From: Actinomycetota bacterium
Lineage (GTDB): Bacteria > Actinomycetota > Acidimicrobiia > Acidimicrobiales > Ilumatobacteraceae
DNA: 64,000 bases
Reading direction: 5' to 3'
NCBI GenBank assembly: GCA_947454105.1
Contig: CANGIP010000001.1
Coordinates: 62,001 to 126,000 of the forward strand
The position numbers and the translations under genes are program-made. Shown here piece by piece: positions 26,686 to 34,767 of this stretch (within the stretch, counting starts at the first letter, position 1; every line of letters begins with the position of its first letter). Below the pieces are notes generated by a model that worked only from the letters and a program-made list of their open reading frames with translations, had not been told where the DNA came from and did no database searches.

Positions 26686-27093
26686 TCCAACGAAGCACTA
26701 GACCGCGCCTTAATCACCGACTTGCTGTCGCGTTATACCTGGGCCCTTGTTGACCGCGATTGGGATGCCTGGCAGAAGGTCTTCACGCCCGACGCCCATG
26801 TTGATTACTCCACTGCTGGCGGTCCCGTCGGATCACCAGCGCATGCTGCTGAAACTTTTAGCGGCATGATGGCAATGTTCGACGTATCGCTTTCGGCCGG
26901 TGGCAATGTGGCCATCACCTTTGACAATGATGACACCGCCAAAGTTCGCTCGGTCTACACCATGACGATGCGTATTCCTGGCGATCAGCCGACCTACATG
27001 CAGGCAAGTGGTTGGTACAACGACACCATCGTGCGTACCGCGAACGGTTGGCTCATTAGCAATCGCTTTGAACAACTCGCATACGTCAAATAA
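26683..27093 (+). CDS. NTF2/SnoaL-like small protein
   Basis: 136-residue cone-fold (NTF2-like, SnoaL/ketosteroid-isomerase superfamily) protein. The pattern is an N-terminal helix pair with LLSRYTWALVDRDWDAW (near 13-29), then the F-T-P-D-A-H-V-D-Y strand, ending with W-L-I-S-N-R-F. Family members are isomerases, dehydratases or hydroxylases, and the catalytic residues cannot be assigned reliably. The ATG at 26683 was chosen by the strong leader. It lies 8 nt upstream of the phosphotransferase-like gene, suggesting a two-gene operon. Confidence 0.82.
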   Translation: MSNEALDRALITDLLSRYTWALVDRDWDAWQKVFTPDAHVDYSTAGGPVGSPAHAAETFSGMMAMFDVSLSAGGNVAITFDNDDTAKVRSVYTMTMRIPGDQPTYMQASGWYNDTIVRTANGWLISNRFEQLAYVK

Positions 27094-27101
27094 GCCTGAT
27101 C

Positions 27102-28169
27102 ATGCCGTTACCTTCAAAACGTAATCCCGAAGAACTCGCCCGCACGCTTGAGGCGTGGTTTGGCAAACAGTTTGGTCATGCGTGCACAATCACCGATGTC
27201 GGAATTCCCGAAGGTACTGGCATGAGTAGTGAGACTTTGCTTTTCACTCTGCATCACAACGGACTGATTGAACCAGTTGTCACTCGTTTGAACCCCGACA
27301 TGAATGACTGGCCCGTTTTTCCGATCTATGACATGGCCGCTCAAGCCGGAGCAATGCAACTCGTTGGCAACAACAGTGATTTGCCAGTTCCGAATATTCG
27401 ATTTCTAGAAACTGATACATCAATATTGGGTTCACCATTCTTGGTGATGGATCGAGTGAATGGTCGGGCACTACCCGATATGCCGCCCTACGTATTTGGC
27501 GGTAGTTATATGGATGCGATGTCGGTTGACGAACGACGTGAACTTGGTCGTGAAGTGGCGCGCGTGCAGGCCCGTATCCATGCCATCGATTTGTCAACAG
27601 TAAAAGGTGACGTGTCATTTTTGCCTTCGCGCGATGGCGACGCTATTGATCGTTTACTTGGTGAGCAGCGCGCCTACTACGACTGGGCGCGCGGAGATCT
27701 TCAATTGCCAGTGATTGAACAAGCGCTTGCGTGGCTTGCCAATCACAAACCTGCCAACCCCGGTCCAACCGTTATCAACTGGGGTGATGCGCGTCCTGGA
27801 AATATTTTGTTTGATGGCCTCACACCCACTGCAGTTCTTGACTGGGAGATGGTCAACGTTGGGCCGGCCGGAGTTGATGTCGGTTGGTTGATCTTTATGC
27901 ATCAGTTCTTCCAGTCATTAGCTGATGTTTTTCAGATGCCTGGCTTCCCTGAGTTCTGTCAAACCGATGACATCATCAAGGCATACGAAGGTGCCGGCGG
28001 ACGACACATTGAAGATCTCAATTGGTACATCGTGTACGCAAGTTTGCGCTTTGCTGCCGTGGCAATTCGGACATCACTTCGAGGAGTTGCATACGGTGAA
28101 CGTGAAATGCCCGACGACCCCGAAGACCTCATCATGCATAAGGCCATGTTGTATTCGCAGATCGCCTAG
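27102..28169 (+). CDS. Aminoglycoside-phosphotransferase-fold kinase-like protein
   Basis: 355-residue APH-family protein. The Brenner-like motif reads NWGDARPGNILF near 226-237 (Asp base and Asn), and the metal-binding DWE is near 247-249. The classical H-x-D is W-G-D here. Such proteins are frequent in actinobacterial acyl-CoA and steroid gene clusters, sometimes mis-named FadE36 after Rv3761c. The phosphorylated substrate is unknown and aminoglycoside resistance is not implied. It ends in a CTAG shared with the stop of the convergent epimerase gene. Confidence 0.85.
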   Translation: MPLPSKRNPEELARTLEAWFGKQFGHACTITDVGIPEGTGMSSETLLFTLHHNGLIEPVVTRLNPDMNDWPVFPIYDMAAQAGAMQLVGNNSDLPVPNIRFLETDTSILGSPFLVMDRVNGRALPDMPPYVFGGSYMDAMSVDERRELGREVARVQARIHAIDLSTVKGDVSFLPSRDGDAIDRLLGEQRAYYDWARGDLQLPVIEQALAWLANHKPANPGPTVINWGDARPGNILFDGLTPTAVLDWEMVNVGPAGVDVGWLIFMHQFFQSLADVFQMPGFPEFCQTDDIIKAYEGAGGRHIEDLNWYIVYASLRFAAVAIRTSLRGVAYGEREMPDDPEDLIMHKAMLYSQIA

Positions 28170-29095
28170 TTCTTCAGAAGTTCTGGGCGCATCGTTGAAA
28201 TTTGACGACGAATGCCTTCACGCCAATCAACTGATGAATGAAAACCAGCATCATGTAATTTCTGCAAGTCGGGAACAATGGATGCAATCGTTGCAGTTGT
28301 CGGATTAAACGTCGGCACGATTCCGGTTAGTTGACCCATCTCTTCACACCAATCTTCAATTGACACCAACTGATCGCCGCCCCAGTTCACAATTTCTGCC
28401 CCGGTGTTCGCGTACGAAAGCAAGTACGGAATACTGCGGCTGATGTCATCTGCATGGATTGGCGTATAGGTCGTTGGCTGATCAACATGAACTGGCACTG
28501 GGATATTGCGTTCCATCATCATCAAGTGAAATGACATCCAACCGTAGGCATCGCCGTATGGAACATTGAGACGAGCGATCACAGTCGGGACACCGAGACG
28601 CTTTGCTGTGTGCTTCACAAGCACTTCACCAGCAATTTTTGAAATGCTGTACGTGGGCATTCCGGGCATCGGGCGATGGCTATCACCGAGAAGATCGGTC
28701 TCTTTACGGGCTTCACCGTGCTTTGGTTCGTACACCGCAGTTGATGAGCAGTGGAAGAATGACAACTTGTCACTTTGATTTGCAGCGGCTTCTAAAAGAT
28801 CAGCACTGCCATGTGCGTTTGACGCAAATGCTTCATCAAAGTTGCTGCTCTTCGCCACTGCAAAATGCAAAACCAGATCGAGATCACTTGGCACTTCGTC
28901 GAGTTTGCCCTTTTCTAAATCGATGCTGACTGTCTGCACGCCTTTGTCATGCCATGGCTGACGTTGAGCCGGATCTTTAAAACGTGCCGCACCGTAAACC
29001 GTGTTGCCCTGAGTCGCAAGTGATTCAGCAAGTGGTCCAGCGACCCAACCAGTGACACCAGTAACCAAAATCTTTTTGCCAGTGATTTGTTGCAT
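28166..29095 (-). CDS. NAD-dependent epimerase/dehydratase (extended SDR)
   Basis: 309-residue extended SDR. The NAD-binding motif VTGVTGWVAG lies at 9-18 (TGxTGxxG), with a D near 43-45 (SIDLEKG) and the active-site YSISK near 152-156 after SSTAVYE. Such enzymes act on nucleotide sugars or reduce hydroxyacyl or steroid ketones (3-beta-HSD-like); the substrate is not decidable. The ATG at 29095 starts just before the Rossmann strand and lies 5 nt after the upstream gene's stop. It is last in a seven-gene minus-strand operon that begins at 32762. Confidence 0.88.
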   Translation of the reverse strand: MQQITGKKILVTGVTGWVAGPLAESLATQGNTVYGAARFKDPAQRQPWHDKGVQTVSIDLEKGKLDEVPSDLDLVLHFAVAKSSNFDEAFASNAHGSADLLEAAANQSDKLSFFHCSSTAVYEPKHGEARKETDLLGDSHRPMPGMPTYSISKIAGEVLVKHTAKRLGVPTVIARLNVPYGDAYGWMSFHLMMMERNIPVPVHVDQPTTYTPIHADDISRSIPYLLSYANTGAEIVNWGGDQLVSIEDWCEEMGQLTGIVPTFNPTTATIASIVPDLQKLHDAGFHSSVDWREGIRRQISTMRPELLKN

Positions 29096-29100
29096 ATCAA

Positions 29101-29895
29101 TCACCACAACTCGTCGGTGTAAGTGTCGGTGCCGAACACGGTGTTCTTGAATGGGCTCGTCCATAAATGCTTGGCCAGTCCGCTTGATTCAAGATCGGCG
29201 CCAAACTTTGCGTAGCCATTGGCCCATTCAGCAGCGGGATCGTGATCAACAAAGTGGATCTGCATGAAACGTTGATCGGCCTTTGGTACGCGCGGAACAT
29301 CGGGTGGTGCATCATCAAGTAATGGCAACAACGTTGAATAGTTGAAGACGTCAGGTCCCCACGATGAGGCAAACGCACGCGGCGCCCAATTGTTCTGCAT
29401 CCACTCACTCATCTGCGCGTGAGTTACGCCTTCGTTCAACTCGCCAACATTCACAATGATTCCGGGATATCCGCGGTCGAGCGCAAGTTCAATATTGGTG
29501 GTGGTTTCGGTACGGGTCATTGACCATTGGTTGTCGTACAACTGGGTATGAATATGTGTGCGCTCAGCGAACATGCGGCCAGTTGCGTGCAGATTCTTGA
29601 CTGTGTCAACGCTCCAACGATTCCAGTCATCGTGATGACCTTTGAGTACCCAGTAAATAGCCAAGTACGAACCCGACATGGGGTCTGGGGTCATGGGTGA
29701 ATCAGTGGGATAGCGCAGAGCCTTGAGATCGCGGGTTGAAACAAAGCGATCACCAGCGAACGAATAAGCACCAACGAGCACACCACCATAGAAGTGATCT
29801 CGCTCGTACCAACGGTTGTATTCGACTTCATGACCCTTGGTGGGCTCGACCATGGTGAACAACAAGGTCCCTAATTCGATTGGGTACTTCTTCAT
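29101..29895 (-). CDS. Putative double dimeric alpha/beta-barrel protein, unknown function
   Basis: 264-residue soluble protein. Two similar halves are visible. One, near 9-50, reads LLFTMVEPTKG, EYNRWYERDHF and VGAYSFAGDRFVS. The other, near 167-205, reads IIVNVGEL, MSEWMQNNWAPRAFASSW and a strand. This is the pattern of a tandemly duplicated ferredoxin-like (EthD/Dabb-type) fold. It is inferred by eye; no precise family is recognised. The ATG at 29895 is preceded by AAGGGGGAGTT. It sits in the operon two genes away from a true EthD-domain gene, so both may act on the same compound. Confidence 0.7.
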   Translation of the reverse strand: MKKYPIELGTLLFTMVEPTKGHEVEYNRWYERDHFYGGVLVGAYSFAGDRFVSTRDLKALRYPTDSPMTPDPMSGSYLAIYWVLKGHHDDWNRWSVDTVKNLHATGRMFAERTHIHTQLYDNQWSMTRTETTTNIELALDRGYPGIIVNVGELNEGVTHAQMSEWMQNNWAPRAFASSWGPDVFNYSTLLPLLDDAPPDVPRVPKADQRFMQIHFVDHDPAAEWANGYAKFGADLESSGLAKHLWTSPFKNTVFGTDTYTDELW

Positions 29896-29960
29896 AACTC
29901 CCCCTTCAATGCACGGCACGCGCGTTGCTTGACCAAACTGTAGATGTTTCTCGCTCGGTG

Positions 29961-30605
29961 TCAGAAACTTGACGCACCAAGAATCGTTGTGAGTCGCAAT
30001 TTGACCTGAGGCCACTCTGCCGATACAACCGAATAGACGGCGGTATTGCGCAACTTACCTTTTTCAGACGCCACCCAACTTGGTCGATCTGAACGCAATA
30101 CTCCTTCAAAAATCCCGCCAATTCTTTCGATGGCTCGACGGCTTTGCTCGTTTCGTTCGTCGGTGCAAATTGCGACTCGTTGCACACCCCAAGTTTCAAA
30201 TGCGTGCGTCATCAACAGCAATTTGGCTTCGGTATTTATTGATGTTCGTTGCGCCGACTTCGCAAGCCAAGTTCCACCAATTTCAATTTCATCAGGAACC
30301 AACACGCCATTCACTATGCGGCCCAGCGGGAAGAAGATATTCATGAAACGGGTGCAGCCAACTACTTCGCCCTGCGAGCCGTCGGCATGAACACGACGTT
30401 GAACAAATGGAACGTCCTGGCCAGCCCGATGACTGCTCATTAAGTTTTGGACGTAGTTCGTCATTTCTTCAATGCCGTCAGGGACAACCGTAAATCCAAA
30501 GGTTGAACGATCTTGAGACGCAGCCGAAACAAGGGCAGGAATATGCTCAATTGTCAATGGCTCCAAAGCCATTGAGTTTCCGATCAGCGTCGGCACTAGT
30601 AACAT
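29961..30605 (-). CDS. GNAT N-acetyltransferase, RimJ/RimL-like
   Basis: 214-residue GNAT protein. It has the N-terminal LEPLTIEHIPAL, the beta4 strand GGTWLAK, the acetyl-CoA loop region with QRTSINTEAKLLLM (about 118-132), and the RVAICTDERNEQSRRAIERIG block in two pieces near 141-161, typical of the RimJ/RimL group. It acetylates an amine, often on a protein N-terminus or small molecule; the target is unknown. It starts 2 nt after the EthD stop, and a 65-nt gap carrying the purine leader separates it from the downstream barrel protein. Confidence 0.85.
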   Translation of the reverse strand: MLLVPTLIGNSMALEPLTIEHIPALVSAASQDRSTFGFTVVPDGIEEMTNYVQNLMSSHRAGQDVPFVQRRVHADGSQGEVVGCTRFMNIFFPLGRIVNGVLVPDEIEIGGTWLAKSAQRTSINTEAKLLLMTHAFETWGVQRVAICTDERNEQSRRAIERIGGIFEGVLRSDRPSWVASEKGKLRNTAVYSVVSAEWPQVKLRLTTILGASSF

Positions 30606-30607
30606 GT

Positions 30608-30952
30608 TCAGTTATCGATGACGAGATTTGGTTCTTCGGTGAGAATCCACTGAATGTTTGAAGTGTCCAAAAACTTTTCGGTGTCTTCCATGACTAATGG
30701 AAAATCGGGTTCACTCATGTGGGCATTGAACTGGTCAGCCGAATCAAAGATCTGAATGGTGACTCCGTCAAAACCTGGCTCATGACGACTTCCCTCAGCG
30801 GGCCATACTGCCGGGTGCTGTTCGTAACGACGAACATACTTAGCAGCTGAACAATTCTTGATGAGCGGTCCATGAATATTGAACCAGTAATCAAGAAATT
30901 CTTGATGAGAAGTTCCGGGCTTGCGCTTGAGAAGTGTGACGAGTCGAATCAT
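30608..30952 (-). CDS. EthD-domain protein
   Basis: 114-residue dimeric alpha/beta-barrel protein of the EthD family, recognised from MIRLVTLLKRKPGTSHQEFLD (in two pieces), YWFNIHGPLIK near 22-32, and a second-half F-D-S-A-D-Q-F. EthD proteins accompany P450 or polyketide-type oxidation systems, but a catalytic role is rarely proven. It is preceded by an AAAGG Shine-Dalgarno. It lies between the GNAT gene and an SDR in the same operon. Confidence 0.85.
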   Translation of the reverse strand: MIRLVTLLKRKPGTSHQEFLDYWFNIHGPLIKNCSAAKYVRRYEQHPAVWPAEGSRHEPGFDGVTIQIFDSADQFNAHMSEPDFPLVMEDTEKFLDTSNIQWILTEEPNLVIDN

Positions 30953-30982
30953 GATCTTGCCTTTCGTGTTATTGAATTTCTA

Positions 30983-31780
30983 TTACAAACCTAAGAACGA
31001 TCCACCATCGCAGATGATGGTTTGACCGGTCACAAATGAAGAATCGTCACTCGCAAGAAAGAGGGCGACCGAGCCAATGTCATCGGTGATATCGCCAACG
31101 CGACCAAGAGGCGTACGAGCTTCAATCGCCTGTTGAAGAGCCGGATTACGATCGAATGCGGTCAACAAGGCCGGGCTTCCAGCCACTGGGCCAATGCAAT
31201 TCACCGTGATACCAAATTCTCCCCATTCGCGCGCCAGGCTCTTCGCAATTGCTCGCTGAGCTGCTTTGGCCGGTGAATAGAGCGGGATATTCGCACTACC
31301 TTCAACACCCGACGGTGATGTGATCAAAATCAAACGCCCGCCGCCCTCGCCTTTTGGACGTGCCGATGAAGCAACGAGATGAGGCATCGCTGCACGGGCG
31401 CAAAAAAGACTGGCCCAAACTCCGGTACGGGACATCGGCGTCCAATGCTTATCGATTTGCACTTTTTCTAACTTGTGCGGGATTCCACCCATAAAAGCGT
31501 TGTGCACCATGATGTCGAGTCGACCGAATTGCTGAACAGTGTCGGCGACGCAGGCGTCAACCGATTCTGAAACCGAAACATCGGTCACGATGCAAACTGC
31601 CTGTCCGCCAGCGGAACGAATCGACTCAACTACTGGCTCGCCAGTCTCGGCGCGTCGGGCGGCAACGACAACCGTTGCCCCTTCTTGGGCAAGACGACGA
31701 GCGATTCCTTCACCAACACCTTGACCCGCACCAGTCACAATGGCGACACGATTTTCTAAACGACGAGCATTCACATCCAC
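30983..31780 (-). CDS. SDR oxidoreductase (catalytic partner of the degenerate SDR)
   Basis: 265-residue classical SDR with TGAGQGVG at about 16-23, HNAF in place of NNAG near 91-94, and the catalytic YSPAK after an ITSPSG strand; it ends with CDGGSFLGL. All key catalytic residues look intact. Two GTG starts are possible, 31780 or 31774; the latter gives a 4-nt GTGA overlap with the upstream degenerate SDR. The overlap means the two SDR-fold proteins are made together, which suggests a heteromer. The substrate is unknown. Confidence 0.88.
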   Translation of the reverse strand: MDVNARRLENRVAIVTGAGQGVGEGIARRLAQEGATVVVAARRAETGEPVVESIRSAGGQAVCIVTDVSVSESVDACVADTVQQFGRLDIMVHNAFMGGIPHKLEKVQIDKHWTPMSRTGVWASLFCARAAMPHLVASSARPKGEGGGRLILITSPSGVEGSANIPLYSPAKAAQRAIAKSLAREWGEFGITVNCIGPVAGSPALLTAFDRNPALQQAIEARTPLGRVGDITDDIGSVALFLASDDSSFVTGQTIICDGGSFLGL

Positions 31781-32310
31781 AGCCCTCCGTCACACACGAT
31801 GGTTTGACCAGTGATATCACGAGCTGCTTCGCTACATAGCCACGTGACAATTCCAACTGGGCTGACGTCATCAGCCAGTGATCGGGGCGCAATCGCGACA
31901 GCACCAGAAATGCTGGTATCGATCGAGAACCAATGCGGTTCAACAGCGACGGCATTCACTGTGATCCCGTTTGTTCCCCACTGACGAGCTGCCGACTTCA
32001 CCAAGATGCGTGCCGATTCGGCTAGCGCCGCCTGAGGCGCGTAACAAGCACCGCCTGACATGCCAGTAGTAGGAACTACGACAACGATGCGCTCACAATT
32101 CGTGGAGTGCGCTTCTTGAAGAGCCGTGATGACTCGTTGCATAGGTTGTTCGTAAATCTCATCAATATGGGTATCAGTCAGTTTGGTCAGGCTAGTTATT
32201 GAATTTTCTCCGTCAAGATCAACAACTATGACTGCGCTGCGCGTATCGGAATGCACGCCATCGCGAAGGACTTGTGCAAGCGCACCTTTACCCGACACTT
32301 TTACACTCAT
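31771..32310 (-). CDS. Degenerate SDR-fold protein lacking cofactor and catalytic residues
   Basis: 179-residue protein that aligns only with the C-terminal part of SDRs. It has a VVVVPTTG strand in place of the Ser strand, YAPQA where YxxxK is expected (Tyr present, Lys replaced by Ala), NGITVNAVAVEPHWF, and the classic end ITGQTIVCDGG. The glycine-rich TGxxxGxG loop is missing, and the first 80 residues are short and unlike a Rossmann start. It is unlikely to be an active dehydrogenase. It overlaps the active SDR and the SnoaL-like gene, arguing that it is maintained rather than decaying. BbsC of the toluene-pathway BbsCD enzyme is a known inactive SDR subunit and a useful precedent. Confidence 0.82.
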   Translation of the reverse strand: MSVKVSGKGALAQVLRDGVHSDTRSAVIVVDLDGENSITSLTKLTDTHIDEIYEQPMQRVITALQEAHSTNCERIVVVVPTTGMSGGACYAPQAALAESARILVKSAARQWGTNGITVNAVAVEPHWFSIDTSISGAVAIAPRSLADDVSPVGIVTWLCSEAARDITGQTIVCDGGLWM

Positions 32311-32762
32311 GAAATTCCAGTTCCTGTATTCAAATGTGCTGACACATCACCGTGAGCGTCGACAAGCATGATGCGTTGAGAAAACGCCCATTCTCCGTTC
32401 GAATTTTTCGCAAACTCGTCGTGATAACGCCCCGATGCCACGACCTGTAACGGTAATTCATCGGGAACATTTTGCAGAACTGTGAATTGCGAGCGGGTTC
32501 GAACCACATATAGAGAATCAGCTTCAAGAATTGTGTTGGTCACGAGGTGTTTGGTGCGCGGGATGCCATCGTACGTTTTGACGAAATGGCGCAATACGGC
32601 TCCGACCTGAGTGCCTGGGACAGCCGACTGATCTGGGCCAGCCATGAAAACGGGAGCTTCTCCGAAAAGTTTGGAGACTCCGTCGAAATCACCAGCGTCA
32701 ATTCGTTCGGCATAGGTGTACAACAAATTCAGGATTGCTCTTTCATCTCCGTAATTCAGCAT
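32307..32762 (-). CDS. SnoaL/NTF2-like protein
   Basis: 151-residue cone-fold protein with the N-terminal ILNLLYTYAERIDAGDFDGV (near 9-28), a central TKHLVTNTILEAD, and a C-terminal WAFSQRIMLVDAHG. This is the pattern of SnoaL_4-type proteins next to ring-hydroxylating or SDR genes. It has no obvious catalytic assignment. The ATG at 32762 was chosen over an upstream TTG. It is first gene of the seven-gene minus-strand operon and overlaps the degenerate SDR by 4 nt. Only 31 bp, mostly a palindrome, separates it from the divergent SDR. Confidence 0.82.
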   Translation of the reverse strand: MLNYGDERAILNLLYTYAERIDAGDFDGVSKLFGEAPVFMAGPDQSAVPGTQVGAVLRHFVKTYDGIPRTKHLVTNTILEADSLYVVRTRSQFTVLQNVPDELPLQVVASGRYHDEFAKNSNGEWAFSQRIMLVDAHGDVSAHLNTGTGIS

Positions 32763-32767
32763 GTTGA

Positions 32768-32788
32768 CACCGTAGACCAACTACGGTG
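32768..32788. promoter_or_regulatory. Perfect 8-bp-arm palindrome in a divergent intergene (candidate operator)
   Basis: CACCGTAG at 32768-32775, centre ACCAA, CTACGGTG at 32781-32788. It fills most of the 31-bp gap between the divergent starts at 32762 and 32794. A regulator bound here would control both the SnoaL-SDR operon and the plus-strand SDR. No matching regulator gene is in the window. Confidence 0.55.
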
Positions 32789-32793
32789 AAGGT

Positions 32794-33651
32794 GTGGCTG
32801 ACAACATCGATGACCCCACCCCTATCGGAAACGTTTGGCCCATGGCCGGCGAGCAAACCGACGAACTCGTACGCGCGGCTTTCCCGTTACGTCTCGGACT
32901 CGCAGAAGGCAAAGTAGCCCTCGTGACTGGTGCAGGACGCGGTATTGGTGAAGCCACTGCCCGACTCTTCGCAGTTGAAGGTGCTGCCGTCGTTGTTTGT
33001 GACATTGACGGTGACGCGGCTCAGGCCGTCGTTCGGTCGATTCAAGAACGTGGTGGCGAAGCCTTCGCAGTGGCCGCCGACCTCACCAAAGAAGATGATG
33101 TTGCCGCCGTGATCAACTCGGCAATCGACAATTACGGTCGGCTTGACTGTGCTGTCAATAATGCCGGCGTGAGTGGCCGGTTTGGTTCGTTTATTGACCT
33201 TCCATTGCACGAGTGGCAACACATGATCAACGCCAATCTCACGAGCGTCTTTTTGTGCCTCAAGTATGAACTTGGTGTCATGGCCGCGCAAGGTTCTGGG
33301 GCAATCGTCAACGTGTCATCTGGCGCGGGAGTCGTTGCTGCTCCTGGTTTGCCTCACTACACCGCTGCCAAGCACGGTGTGCTCGGTCTCACTAAGTGTG
33401 CAGCGCAAGAGTTTGCTGCCAAAGGCGTGCGAGTGAACGCGATTCTTCCCGGCACAACGCGTACTCCAATGATTGAAGGGTTCATCAACGGCGATCCCAA
33501 GATCGAGAAGATGGTGAGCCGCGGAATCGGTCGTGGGTATTTAGGCGAACCATCCGAAATTGCCGAATCGGCAGTATGGCTATGCAGTGATCGCGCCAGT
33601 TTCGTGTGTGGCGAATCTTTATTGGTCGATGGCGCGACCGTCTGCCGCTAA
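32794..33651 (+). CDS. SDR oxidoreductase with N-terminal extension
   Basis: 285-residue classical SDR. About 38 residues precede the Rossmann start (GKVALVTGAGRGIG), which is longer than usual. It contains the DID cofactor-specificity acid after strand 2 (NAD preference by family rule), NNAG near 128-131, S-S-G-A-G-V and YTAAK as catalytic residues, and ends with VDGATVC rather than VDGG. It starts at a GTG at 32794, immediately right of the palindrome. The substrate is unknown. It is 7 bp from the convergent racemase stop. Confidence 0.88.
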   Translation: MADNIDDPTPIGNVWPMAGEQTDELVRAAFPLRLGLAEGKVALVTGAGRGIGEATARLFAVEGAAVVVCDIDGDAAQAVVRSIQERGGEAFAVAADLTKEDDVAAVINSAIDNYGRLDCAVNNAGVSGRFGSFIDLPLHEWQHMINANLTSVFLCLKYELGVMAAQGSGAIVNVSSGAGVVAAPGLPHYTAAKHGVLGLTKCAAQEFAAKGVRVNAILPGTTRTPMIEGFINGDPKIEKMVSRGIGRGYLGEPSEIAESAVWLCSDRASFVCGESLLVDGATVCR

Positions 33652-33658
33652 ATAATCG

Positions 33659-34762
33659 TTACGCCCAGGACGACAAGACTTCGGCCACGCTGTGTTGGCC
33701 AGAATGACACGGCACTCCTGCTTTCGCTTCGGTGCGTGAAAATCGAGGTGCTGCTTGCGCCTGGACAACTCCGTTGATTGTTACAACTGTTCCACGTGCT
33801 GCAGTGTGAGGATGAGTTGCAACTTCACTCGGTGACAACACTGGAGCGAAACAAGCATCGGATCCCTCAAAGATTGCTTCCCATTCGGTACGAGACTTTG
33901 AGCGAAAGACGTCGGTCATACGTTGTTTTGCGGCTGCCCACACTTTGCGATTGTTCTGTTCGGCTGGTTGCAGCAAAGCATCATCAGCAACACCCAGACG
34001 ATGCACAAGTTCGGCGTAGAACTGTGGCTCGATTGCGCCAACTGAAACCCATTTGTGATCGGCCGTTTCGTAAACGTTATAAAAATGTGCTCCACCATCG
34101 AGATGATTCGTTCCACGCTCGCCCCAAAATCCATTAGTGAACGCTGAGAAAAATGGTCCGAGAATCATCGCAGCACCATCAACCATCGCAGTGTCAATGA
34201 CTTGTCCGCGACCGCTACTGAAACGTTCAACAACTGCACAAGCAACGCCCATCGCCAACACCAAACCGCCACCAGCAAAATCGCCAAGCAGGTTGATCGG
34301 TGGTGTCGGAGGTTGACCTTCGTAACCAATCAAATGCAACGCCCCTGACAACGAGATGTAATCGATGTCATGCCCAGCAGTGTGAGCTAACGGCCCATCT
34401 TGTCCCCAGCCCGTCATGCGCCCATAGATCATTCGGGGATTACGTTCACATACAACATCGGGACCGATACCTAAACGCTCACACACGCCGGGACGAAATG
34501 GATCAATGAATGCGTCAGCCCTATCGGTGAGCTCAAGCAAAGTCGCAATATCTGTTGGGCTTTTTAAGTCGAGAGCGATACTGCGCTTCCCACGCATCAA
34601 CGGATTTGTTGGTAGACGATCACGATTGACACGTGCCGCAACTTCGGGCCGCTCAACAGCAATGACATCAGCACCTAGGTCGGCCAACACCATCGCGCCA
34701 TACGGACCAGGCCCTTGACCAACTAGTTCAATGACACGAATTCCTTGCAACGGACCAGCCAT
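33659..34762 (-). CDS. Alpha-methylacyl-CoA racemase (Mcr/AMACR-like, CoA-transferase family III)
   Basis: 367-residue CaiB/BaiF-fold enzyme. The racemase catalytic residues are in place: H131 in GHDIDY, D161 in LLGDFAGG and E245. This distinguishes it from formyl-CoA-transferase-type relatives, which use an Asp nucleophile elsewhere. In sterol catabolism the enzyme inverts C-25 of the CoA-activated side chain so that beta-oxidation can proceed. It lies 5 nt downstream of the FadD19-like ligase and is co-transcribed with it, which supports that role. Confidence 0.92.
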   Translation of the reverse strand: MAGPLQGIRVIELVGQGPGPYGAMVLADLGADVIAVERPEVAARVNRDRLPTNPLMRGKRSIALDLKSPTDIATLLELTDRADAFIDPFRPGVCERLGIGPDVVCERNPRMIYGRMTGWGQDGPLAHTAGHDIDYISLSGALHLIGYEGQPPTPPINLLGDFAGGGLVLAMGVACAVVERFSSGRGQVIDTAMVDGAAMILGPFFSAFTNGFWGERGTNHLDGGAHFYNVYETADHKWVSVGAIEPQFYAELVHRLGVADDALLQPAEQNNRKVWAAAKQRMTDVFRSKSRTEWEAIFEGSDACFAPVLSPSEVATHPHTAARGTVVTINGVVQAQAAPRFSRTEAKAGVPCHSGQHSVAEVLSSWA

Positions 34763-34767
34763 TGTGT

